Source: Platanthera guangdongensis (taxonomy: Eukaryota > Streptophyta > Magnoliopsida > Asparagales > Orchidaceae). Taken from it: a DNA stretch of 64,000 nt. A program made the translations under genes and the position numbers. Within the stretch, counting starts at the first letter, position 1, and every line of letters begins with the position of its first letter. This document shows, piece after piece, positions 1-8,713 of the stretch. A model generated the notes under the pieces. That model saw nothing but the letters and a program-made list of their open reading frames with translations, was not told the origin of the DNA and did not search any database. The stretch covers positions 3,428,332 through 3,492,331 of the forward strand of contig CM077150.1 in assembly GCA_039583875.1 (NCBI GenBank), read 5' to 3'.

Positions 1-491
1 GCTGGCAAGTCCGTAGGCTCGCCTGTGGGGGATAGGTTTTGGTTTGAGATCGTCATCGGCACCCCGAGCTCAGCTCGGCCCCAGGTAGACCCGCTGCGCA
101 GGCTCTCATCTACCTGGCAGGTCCGAAGGCTCGCCTGTGGGGGATAATTTTGGTTGGTTTGAGAACTTCATCGGCACCCCGAGCTCGGCACGACCCCAGG
201 TAGACCCGCTGCGCAGGCTCTCATCTAGCTGGCAGGTCCGAAGGCTCGCCTGTGGGGGATATGTTTGTTTGGTTTGAGATCTTCATCGGCACCCCGAGCT
301 CGGCTCGGCCCCAGGTAGACCCGCGCGCAGGCTCTCATCTAGCTGGCAGGTCTGAAGGCTCGTCTGTGGGGATAGGTTTGGTTGGTTTGAGAAACGTCAT
401 CGGCACCCCGAGCTCGCTCGGCCCCAGGTAGACCCGCTGCGCAGGCTCTCATCTAGCTGGCAGGTCTGAAGGCTCGCCTGTGGGGGATAGG
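1..491 (+). repeat. ~115-bp tandem array, left part
   Basis: Units begin with GCTGGCAGGTCCGAAGG-like sequence at about 1, 113, 228, 342 and 456, a period of 114-115 bp. Each contains the blocks CACCCCGAGCTCGGCTCGG and CAGGTAGACCCGCTGCGCAGG. The array stops at 491 where the Tekay-like LTR begins and resumes at 12,028, so it was one array split by the insertion. No ORF is conserved between units. I read it as the tandem-repeat segment of a Tat-like element, because a related core recurs in the element at 35-41 kb. Confidence 0.9.
487..491. repeat. Target-site duplication ATAGG (left)
   Basis: ATAGG at 487-491 abuts the TGTAACG start of the 5' LTR and recurs at 12,028-12,032 directly after the TCTTACA end of the 3' LTR. 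It is a perfect 5-bp duplication and shows that both ends of the element are intact. Confidence 0.95.
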
Positions 492-603
492 TGTAACGTC
501 CCGAATCGCTCTAGGCCCCTAGTGTGTGTGTTTTTGAGTCAGGAGGGTTGACTCAAGTCCTGAGAAGTGCAGGGAATTGGACTGCACTTGTGGAGAAGTG
601 GAG

Positions 604-1175
604 AAATCAGTGTAAAAAGACACGGGCGTGACACGGGTAGTGACACGGGCGTGTCCCTACCCGTGTGCGTCGAGTTGAGCTCGACGAGGCGTGTCGAGAT
701 CGTCGAACTGTGTCGACACCAAGTGACACGGGTAGTGACACGGGCGTGTCCCTACCCGTGTGCGTCGAGTTGAGCTCGACGAGCCGTGTCGAGACCGTCG
801 AACTGTGTCGACACCAGGTGACACGGGTAGTGACACGGCCGTGTCCCTACCCGTGTGCGTCGAGATGGTCTCGACGAAGCGTGTCGAGATCGTCGAGATG
901 CGTCGAGATAGTCGAGCGGGGGACACGGGTAGTGACACGGGCGTGTCCCTACCCGTGTGCGTCGAGTTGAGCTCGACGAGAAGTGTCGAGATGTAATTCA
1001 AGAAGTACACGGCCAATGACACGGCCAGGCACACGGCCGTGTCATGTGAACACGGGTCGGGACACGGACGTGTCCCTACCCGTGTCAAACATTGAATCGA
1101 CATGGAAACCGCCACGGCCGTTTCGCGGAATCGGGACACGGGTACGGACACGGCCGTGTCCCTACCCGTGTCATA
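604..1175 (+). repeat. U3 palindromic tandem repeats
   Basis: A ~95-bp unit is repeated about three times from roughly 630, then degenerates. Each unit contains three inverted motifs: CACGGGTAG facing CTACCCGTG, GACACGG facing CCGTGTC, and TCGAG facing CTCGA. The same block occurs in the 3' LTR at 8,826-9,397. The position just upstream of the TATA box fits an enhancer or silencing target. The function is not shown. Confidence 0.85.
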
Positions 1176-1180
1176 TTTTG

Positions 1181-1187
1181 TTTATAA
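1181..1187 (+). promoter_or_regulatory. LTR TATA box
   Basis: TTTATAA at 1,181-1,187 is followed about 25-30 bp later by a pyrimidine-rich stretch with AAACCCTAG, a likely transcription start near 1,210. The equivalent in the 3' LTR is at 9,402-9,408. It places the U3/R border about 100 bp before the candidate gag start codon. Confidence 0.7.
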
Positions 1188-1316
1188 GGGGCAGAGGAAA
1201 CCCTAGCCGTTTTCACTCTCATTTCACCCCCTATCTCCTGTGAGAACTCCTGGTGAGAGGAAAACCGCTGGAGCAAGTTCTACCGGAGGTGATTCGCCAT
1301 CGCCGTGAAAGAGAAA

Positions 1317-1376
1317 ATGCCGCCGAGGAGAACTACGCGATCCATGGCAAGAAATGGTGGTACCGCTGGAGCCAAT
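1317..1376 (+). CDS. gag: Candidate gag exon 1, inside the 5' LTR
   Basis: The ATG at 1,317 opens with MPPRRTTRSMARNGG, like the MPPRR start of many plant gypsy Gag proteins. After 20 codons a donor-like GTGAGT lies at 1,377 exactly on a codon boundary. The putative transcription start is ~105 bp upstream, so the ATG lies in the leader. Exon 2 (3,407) and exon 3 (4,011) start in the same phase. Alternatively the frame simply runs on to a stop at about 1,485. The 3' LTR carries the same ATG at 9,537 with one A fewer just before it. Confidence 0.55.
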
Positions 1377-3406
1377 GTGAGTTTCCTACCCTCTCCCTTG
1401 GTGCTAGATCTTAGATATTTAGGAGAGGCATCGACTCAAGAGAGTCTTGATGGAGAGGAGAAAATTTCTAGGTTTAGGCCATGTTAGAACTTGTGTTCTA
1501 GACTTTAGATCTCTTCAACCCTTCCCTTTTTCTTCAATATGACGATGGGTGGATGGTCTCGTGAGGAGTTTATGGCCTTTGAGGTTGAATAAGGGAGGAG
1601 AATATTTCTGGAAAATTTAGGAACGATCGCCTTGAGGAGGAAGACGAACCGATGCCGTTCATTTTCCTTTAAGATGCGCGCAGAATCTGTATTCTGCGCG
1701 CAGCATCTTCTAGGCCATTTTCCCAATGGATAAGGCCAGATCTGGGCTTTCAGCTAAACACGAAAGTTGAAGCCCTTGGAAATACCTTCCAACGAGTGGT
1801 TACACGACTTCAGGTGATGTCTGTGGCCCCGGGAAAACCTAATCGAGTTTGCTGTCCGGCAGTTCTTGTACACAGAAACTGTGTTCTGTACGCAGCAGAC
1901 TTCAAGTCCGATTTCAGATAGGATAACGTCAAATCTGGGTTGAGGTCTGAATACGAGAGTTGTAGACGTCGGAAATACCTTTCCATAGAGGGGTTACACG
2001 ACGTCACCGGATTCCTGTAGCCTCAGGAATCTCCGGTTGAAGTTGCTGTCCAGACTATTCCTGCACTTAAAAATCTGGGTTTATAATATTTGGATTTGGA
2101 TTCGAAGAAACTAATGTTACAGGTAACCCTGAGGCTTGGATAAACTTTATGAATAATTAATTCAGTTGCATAAATGATGAAGATTATTAATCGGATTTCA
2201 TGTGATAGAATTGTAAGATAGTATACTTGAATGATTTGACTTGTTTAAAGTTAGTAGATTTTTATACATATGCATCTTGATATATTGTGTTGAAGTCACC
2301 TGATATGACATATAGAAGGATAACTCATGGCCATGTGAATGTTGAATAGTGGATTGAATTTGGTAGTCCAATACTTAGAGCGTCGCCTTCCTATGGGTAG
2401 CCATTGTGTAAGTTTGTAAGGGCGGTGTTGACCGCCTCTTGTTTTGGTTGTGTTGAGATAGGTATGGATGGATGGTTGGGCTGTGCCCTCGTGCTCACTC
2501 CGAGACCCCTTCCATGGTGTGATGAGGTTGTGAATTGCATGTGGTGTGAGTCGACACGCGGTGTCGTAATCCTGGGTTAGGGATAGTGTGGCAGGTCTAC
2601 GGGCTCGCCAGTCGTCACACCGACGGGAGTTGGCAGTTAGACTTGGTCGGTTTGGGCTGTGTCCTCGGTGTTCACGTCCCGAGGCCCCTCCGACCATGTG
2701 AACGGTTGGGTTGTGTCCTAGTGCTTTCTTCCGAGGCCCCTTCCGGGTCACGCAAGGCCAGTTCGGGCTGTGTTCTTGGTGCACATCTACCCAAGACCCC
2801 GCTGGGCCATAGTATGCATGGGCTCCGCTGTTGTGTTCTTAGCGTTGAGCCGTACGGAGGCCTAGGTGAAGTAGTGTGATACCCGCCTAGTAGTAGAAGT
2901 GCCTGTTCTACTGTCACCGCCTGGCCACGGCGGCTGATGCCTGAGAGGTTAGCTACCTGCCTCGAAAAGTGGGAACTATAGTCTGTGTCGACATAGCAAT
3001 TGCATGAGTGTGCATGGGTGAGTCATTGCATAGCATTCATAGCATTTCATATCATTGCACAACAAGATCCTCATCGTATAAGTTTGTATGGGCACTCTTA
3101 TACGATGAGTTACTTTTATGTAACCCGATCCTTAACTTATAAGTTTGTATGGGCATTCTTATAAGTTAAGTTACTTTCTTGCTGTTACTTATACTTGCTA
3201 GTTTAGTGTAGCTCTTACATAAATGCTGATTATGATACTGTTACTCTTACACTACTGCCACCTGCTTGTACTTTCTTTACTTGCATACTTGTTATATATT
3301 ATACTCTTGTTCCTTTTCTCCGCCCGGTGCCGAGGAGTCGCCGGGGGAGCGGATGTGAAACCACTTAGTCGTTTCGACTAACGGTTGCTACGTCTCCCTT
3401 TTTTAG

Positions 3407-3511
3407 GAGGTCACGCCGCAGGTGGAGCAGCAGCAGACTACGCAGCAGGACAGCCAGGCCAGGAGGACAGGGCCTGAGGTGACGGTGCCGTCGATACCGT
3501 CAGTTACTGAT
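3407..3511 (+). CDS. gag: Candidate gag exon 2, inside the 5' LTR
   Basis: A T-rich tract ending in TTTTTTAG (acceptor at 3,405-3,406) precedes 35 open codons. They are rich in Gln, Glu and Thr, with the core QVEQQQTTQQDSQARR. A GTTAGT donor-like site follows at 3,512 on a codon boundary, and a stop comes two codons later if unspliced. Both borders are phase 0, matching exon 1 and exon 3. The Gln-rich linker is plausible for the variable N-terminal part of a plant Gag. This is an inference from splice-site and phase agreement, not from a known homologue. Confidence 0.5.
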
Positions 3512-3819
3512 GTTAGTATTTGATACTCTGATGTAGCCCGTTTGGGCAATGTTTAGCTGTACTCTGATATATGGTAGAAGCATGTTTTAGCTTCTCTTTA
3601 TTGATGTATTTGGACATTATAACTTAGTGTGGATTTGACTTCTCTTGCTTACTTATTTGGTTGGGTTGGCATGTTATATTGATATTATTGTAGCCGGCGG
3701 AATAGGCGTCTTGTGGTACAGGTTAGCCCGTGTGCTAATGCTACCGCAAGGCGGCTGTTCCGGGCCTAAGACTCCCCCTTCGTGTCGTGTTTTGGATCCG
3801 GGAGGGGGGGTCTTACAAA

Positions 3820-3834
3820 TGGTATCAGTTTGCC
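3820..3834 (+). promoter_or_regulatory. Primer-binding site (initiator Met tRNA)
   Basis: TGGTATCAG at 3,820-3,828, two bases after the 5' LTR, matches the start of the usual plant initiator-Met primer site TGGTATCAGAGC; the following bases diverge. In the proposed splicing model this site falls inside intron 2 (3,512-4,010), so only the unspliced RNA could be reverse transcribed. Confidence 0.8.
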
Positions 3835-4010
3835 ACGATCCTCAACTAAGAAGTCATTCAACAATGTGCCACCCCCGTTTGGTTAGTCAGTTTGGGGACA
3901 AACTGACTTAGCGGAAGCAGTGGTGTGCCCATATGTAATTCACATTAAGTTTGTCCAACTTTGACCTTAAGTTTAGCCAACCTGACCACAAATTTGTCGT
4001 GTATGTGTAG

Positions 4011-5137
4011 GTTCCACTGCATGTTGAGCCGATGGGGGGTACTCCTACCCCTCCCATACCCACTCAGTTCGAACAGTCTGAGTTGGGGCAGACGCTCACC
4101 GCCATTCTTAATGCTTTTAAGGCACAGCAGGCTCCGGTGCAACAACAGGCCCCGAGCTCCAACTGGCTGAGCACCTTCCGGGCTCTCTCCCCTCCCGTCT
4201 ACCTTGGGACGGAGTCAGCCGTACGTACAAAGGAATGACTAGACACGATACAGGAGTTGTTGGCTGGTATCCGTTGCCCAGCCAACATGGCAGTGACATT
4301 GGCAGTGTCCGTCTTGGACTTACATGCGAAGAGGTGGTGGAAGTCCCTCATGGGCTCTACCTTCCAAGGCCGGATCTACACAGAGATAAGTTGGAGTGAA
4401 TTCTCGGGTGTTTTCTTGGAACACTTTATCCCTACATCGGCCCGAGATGAGCTTGAGCAGAGGTTCCTTCTACTAAAGCAGGGATCAAAGTCGGTTACAG
4501 AATACCAGCGGGAATTCCAGCATCTCGCAAGGTTTGCGGATTCTTATGAGTTGGATGACAGAGGTTATGCCAAGCGCTTCTATAAAGGGCTGCGAGATCC
4601 CCTAAGGCAGTCCCTTTTGTTTATAGCGGATGGTAGCTTGGCAGAGATCATTGATATGGCGAAAAGATTGGAGGCGGACCACCTGGGATGTAGTAAGAGG
4701 CCTGCGGAGGACGTGATGGAAGCCGGCCCAAGCAATAGAAGGAGGCGGGACTTCAGAGGAGGAAGAGGTTATCAAAGAGGTGGAGGGCGTGTCCACCGAA
4801 ACTATAGGGTGGAGCATCTAGTTCCGCAGCCGCCTGCGTTGCCTCCACCCCCACAGCCTCAGCGATTTCAAACAACCTGAAGGGCGTCGTGGTCTGGTGT
4901 GCTTCGAATGCAACCAGCCGGGCCACATCCGGCGTTTTTGCCCGCAGCTATATGGGAACGCCCCTCCTGCTCTCCCTCCTGCTCTCCCTCCTGCTCTCCC
5001 TCCAGCAGCTCCACGAGGGCGGGGATATATGCGTGGTCGAGGACGAGGACCGCCAAGAGGAAACCTCGGTCAGGTCCGGGATCAGGTGTACGCGCTTGAC
5101 ATGGCGCAGGAACGGAACCCACAAGATGTGATTGCAG
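4011..5137 (+). pseudogene. gag: gag main part (capsid and zinc knuckle), broken
   Basis: The segment follows an acceptor-like TGTGTAG and begins in phase 0. Residues such as FRALSPPVYLG and the stretch with RWWKSL, ARDELEQRF and VTEYQREFQ mark the retrotransposon Gag (capsid) domain at about 4,180-4,680. A basic RGGRGY region follows, then a CCHC knuckle (CFECNQPGHIRRFC, 4,900-4,941). There is an in-frame TGA at 4,236-4,238. One extra base near 4,868-4,876 shifts the knuckle into another frame. A CTCCCTCCTG microrepeat lies at 4,970-5,003. Gag packages the genomic RNA in virus-like particles. As it stands this copy cannot make full-length Gag. Confidence 0.85.
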
Positions 5138-5232
5138 GTATGATTTAATTAATTTACATATTTGCATGGTCTAACTTGAATTGATTAGAACTTACTAGCC
5201 ACTAGCAATAAGTTTTGGTTGTTGGTACTTAG
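5138..5232 (+). other. Putative 95-bp intron between gag and protease
   Basis: CAG|GTATGA at 5,138 and TACTTAG|G at 5,232 bound an AT-rich 95-bp segment with in-frame stops. Removing it joins the frame ending at 5,137 (phase 1) to the protease frame without a stop and creates a Gly codon at the junction. Flanking residues (DVIAG before; [16 protein letters not shown] after) read like one continuous gag-protease stretch of related gypsy elements. Confidence 0.65.
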
Positions 5233-7022
5233 GCAACGTGATTATTGGCGGGAAGACAGCCTATGCGCTGTTTGATACCGGTGCCTCACACTCATTTGTG
5301 TCCGAGGATTTCATAAAAGACATGGGGGGTGTACAGTACTTTACCGGCATAGCCCGACGAGTACGCCTTCCGGACGGCTCGGAGATGATCGCGACCGCCA
5401 AGTGCGAGTTGGAGTTATTTATTGATGGGAAGGCCTTTGATACGCCGGCCACGGTTCTGAGAATGCCGGAGTTTGACATCATTTTGGGCATGGCATGGCT
5501 GGATTGGCACTTCGCGAGGATCGACTGCGCGGAGAAGCGGATCTATTTGAGACATGGAGACTCTGACGTCATCTTCCAAGGTATTGGCTTCGCACCTCGC
5601 ATGATGTTATCTTCCGTCCAGGTTGTAAAAGCTCATAGGAAGGGGGACGAGGTCTTCATGATCTGGTTCGAGTTGAAGGAGGAAGCGTTGGAATTAAAGG
5701 ATGTACGGGTTGTGCGGGATTTTCCCGAGGTATTTCCTGAGAAGCTACCAGGATTACCTCCGCATAGAGAGGTTGACTTCCAGATCAATCTAGTACCAGG
5801 TGCCAAGCCTGTATCCAAGGCTCCGTACAGAATGGCTCCGAAAGAACTCGCGGAGTTTAGAGTTCAATTGCAAGAACTAGTAGATTCAGGGTTCGTTCGC
5901 CCCAGTTCATCACCATGGGGAGCCCCTGTGCTGTTCGTAAAGAAGAAGGATGGAACCCTGCGATTGTGCATAGATTATCGAGAACTCAATCGGTTGACGG
6001 TACGGAACACTTACCCACTACCTCGGATCGATGAGTTGTTCGATCAACTAGTGGGAGCACATTGGTTTTCTAAATTGGATTTGCGCTCCGGATACTATCA
6101 GTTGAGGATACAAGAAGGGGACATCCAGAAAACGGCCTTCAGTTCGAGATATGGTTTGTATGAGTTCACAGTGATGCCGTTTGGGCTCACAAATGCCCCT
6201 TCGGCCTTCATGAGCTTGATGAACAAGGTGTTTGAACCGTATTTGGACATCTTCGTCATTGTTTTCATCGACGACATCTTGGTCTACTCAAAGACGGAGG
6301 AGGAGCATGTCGAGCACCTGACCTTGGTTTTGAAGAAATTGAAGGAGCATGCCTTGTATGCCAAGTTTAGCAAGTGTGAATTCTGGCTTAAGGAGGTAGC
6401 CTTCTTGGGGCATGTGATCAGTGGAGCAGGATTAGCGGTGGATCCAGCGAAGGTGCGAGCCGTGAAGGAGTGGTCGCCCTTGAAGTCGGCGGCCGATGTA
6501 CGAAGCTTTCTTGGACTTGCTGGGTACTACCGCAAGTTCGTGAAAGGATTCTCCAAGATCGCTCTTCCCCTTACCTCCTTGACGAAGAAGGGTGTGCCAT
6601 TTGAGTGGACACCTCAATGTGAAGCGGCATTTCAAGAGCTGAAGGATAGGCTTACCTCCGCCCCCATCCTCGCACTTCCGTCGGGGAAGGAAGGATTCCA
6701 AGTTTACACGGACGCTTCATATCAAGGGATGGGAGCGGTATTGATGCAGCATGGGCACGTGATCGCATATGCTTCAAGGCAGTTAAAGAAACATGAAATC
6801 AATTACCCGGTTCATGATTTGGAGTTGGGAGCAGTGGTCTTCGCTTTGAAGGTCTGGAGGCATTACCTATATGGCGTACACTGCGAGATCTTTTCCGATC
6901 ACAAGAACTTGAAGTATGTCCACACTCAGAAGGAGTTGAACCTGAGACAACGGCGGTGGTTGGAATTTCTATGCGACTATGAGTTTACCATGAACTACCA
7001 CCCGGGAAAGCGAACTCGGTAG
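5233..7022 (+). pseudogene. pol: pol: protease, reverse transcriptase, RNase H
   Basis: A single open frame of about 594 codons. The aspartic protease motif DTGA is at 5,274. The reverse transcriptase runs from about 5,775 to 6,480. It includes the [19 protein letters not shown] and [12 protein letters not shown] blocks and the catalytic FIDD at 6,264-6,275. RNase H starts near 6,690 with [13 protein letters not shown] (catalytic Asp at 6,711) and ends with the H-E/D-type core ASRQLKKHE and SDHKNLKY. The frame ends early because one base is missing near 7,011-7,014. The domains look complete and catalytic residues are present. The polyprotein would convert element RNA to cDNA. Confidence 0.93.
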
Positions 7023-7441
7023 CCGATGCCTTGAGTAGAAAAGCGTCAGGCTCTAGCCCAGAGTCTCAGTTGATGAGTATGGAGTTGGCTCGGATGATCG
7101 AGGAGATGGAAATTACTCTAGTATTCAAGGCTCCTTCGGCCGAGTATGCGGAGTATTTGGCCAACATGAGCATAGTTTGTGATATCCGAGACCGGATTCG
7201 GGTGGAGCAAGGAATGGATGCGGCCTTGGCCCCGGCAATCAAGGCAATTGAGGATGGGACCACCGATGAGTACACACTCAAAGACGGTCTTGTTTATTTT
7301 CGTGGCCGACTCTATATTCCCAAGGGCGGCAAAATTCGGGAGGATATCTTGAGAGAGGCACATTCCTCTCAATATTCAGTGCACCCGGGTATTGCTAAGA
7401 TGTACGCGGATTGCGAAAGACCATGTGTTGGCCGGAAATGA
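7023..7441 (+). pseudogene. pol: pol: RNase H end and integrase zinc-binding start
   Basis: After the frameshift near 7,012 the frame continues with ADALSRK, the usual end of gypsy RNase H. A linker follows, then the histidines of the integrase HHCC domain (HSSQYSVHPG, about 7,358-7,390). A second single-base loss near 7,408-7,410 ends the frame at 7,441. Without the shifts these parts are collinear with other chromoviruses. Confidence 0.85.
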
Positions 7442-8160
7442 AAAAGGATGTCCGGTACTATGTTACACATTGCGAAGCTTGCCAAAGGGTGAAGGCTGAA
7501 TGCAGGAGTCCCGGTGGTTTGTTGCAGTCTCTGCCAATTCCCGAATGGAAGTTTGAGGATATCTCCATGGACTTTGTCCATGGGCTACCTCGCTCACGCT
7601 CCGGGAATGATTCGGTGTGGGTTATTGTGGATCGACTGACAAAGGTGGCCCGGTTCATTCCAATGAAGAAGGAAGCACACGTGGATGTTTTGGTGCGCCT
7701 TTTTGTGGAGCAATTTGTACGGTATCATGGCGTGCTCAAAACAATTGTTTCGGATCGGGATGGTCGGTTTACATCCAATGAGTGGAAGGCGGTACAGGCG
7801 TATTTGGGCTCACGCCTAACCTTTAGTACCGCATTTCATCCTCAGACGGACGGGCAGTCAGAACGGACCATCAGAACACTGGAGGATTTATTAAGGTTAT
7901 GTGTGTTGGACAGAGGAGAGCCGTGGGAAAGACTCTTGCCCCTGGTGGAATTCTCCTACAATAATAGTCATCAAGCGAGCATCGGTATGACGCCCCATGA
8001 AGCCCTTTACGGAAGAAGGTGTAGGACCCCCTTGTCTTGGGTTCAGGATGAAGATCCGAAGGCATTGGGGAATGAATACATAGATGATACTGATGTGACT
8101 GTCAGATTGATAAGAGACCGCATGTTGGAGGCTCAAAGTCGACAGGCAAATATTACAATA
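7411..8160 (+). pseudogene. pol: pol: integrase core
   Basis: The integrase zinc-domain cysteines (CEACQ) are at 7,471-7,482. The catalytic triad is complete: Asp in SMDF at 7,570, Asp in VSDRDG at 7,753 and Glu in QSERT at 7,861, with exactly 35 residues between the last two, as in the D,D(35)E family. HPQTDGQ and SIGMTPHEALYGRRCRTP follow as usual for plant gypsy integrases. A base is missing near 8,147-8,152, after which this frame encodes unrelated residues to 8,418. The enzyme would insert the cDNA into host DNA. Confidence 0.9.
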
Positions 8161-8620
8161 AAAAGCACCGGATGGTGGAATTCCAAGTGGGCGAAAAAGT
8201 GTTCCTTAAGATTCGGCCGATGCATGGAGTTTCGCGGTGCGTGGAGTGAAAAAGCTCAGCCCAAGGTATGTTGGGCCTTATACTATATTAGAAAGGATTG
8301 GCCCGTTGGCCTATCGGTTGGAGTTACCACCAGAACTAGAAAATCTTCACGACGTGTTCCATGTATCGTCGCTTCGGAAAGCACTATTGCGGCCCGACCA
8401 ATTTATTCCCACTACTGATGGTGCGGTGGCGTCGGATAGGTCTGTGCGACTAGAGCCGGTACGAATTGTTGACAGCGAGACAAGAACATTACGCCGCAAA
8501 AGTGTCCCCTTAGTGAAGGTGCTATGGATGAATCATGGGAAGGAGGAGTACACCTGGGAGCCTATGGATTTGATGCGGCAACACTACCCGGAGTTGTTTG
8601 TCCAAGGTAATCTTATTTAA
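8161..8620 (+). pseudogene. pol: pol: integrase C-terminus with chromodomain-like tail
   Basis: The GPY/F module (KLSPRYVGPYTILERIG, about 8,249-8,300) is followed by ENLHDVFHVSSLRK. The terminal module VKVLW...EEYTWEP...YPELF (about 8,512-8,605) resembles the group II chromodomain-like tail of Tekay chromoviruses, which directs integration to chromatin. Two further frame changes, near 8,150 and 8,232-8,240, disconnect it from the integrase core. The stop is at 8,618-8,620. Confidence 0.85.
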
Positions 8621-8713
8621 AAAAAAACATATGATAAATTTCCTGTTAAGCTTTTCTCCACACAGCCTAAGCCTGATTTCGGGGACGAAATCTTTTATTT
8701 TGTTTATAGGATT
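8621..8713 (+). promoter_or_regulatory. 3' internal end with eroded polypurine tract
   Basis: TTTCGGGGACGAAATC (near 8,676-8,692) is the conserved pre-LTR motif of plant chromoviruses. The purine run expected directly before the 3' LTR is weak here: only ATAGGATT at 8,706-8,713 remains. It is odd because plus-strand priming needs this tract and the LTRs are nearly identical. Confidence 0.6.

Larger units (their letters stand above)
492..3817 (+). repeat. 5' LTR of the Tekay-like element
   Basis: The 3,326-bp LTR starts TGTAACG and ends TCTTACA. U3 (492 to about 1,205) is filled with palindromic repeats and ends in a TATA box at 1,181. Downstream lie two short reading frames with splice-site-like borders (1,317-1,376 and 3,407-3,511) that fit the start of gag. 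The rest, including 1,500-3,400, has no conserved ORF. An inverted-repeat-like pair of CTTATACGATGAG and CTTATAAGTTAAG stretches occurs near 3,070-3,170. Confidence 0.95.

Noticed and set aside
657..1243. Several ORFs on both strands over the LTR U3 (for example minus 657-1,151)
   Set aside because: They run across palindromic tandem repeats, overlap one another on both strands and reflect repeat composition.
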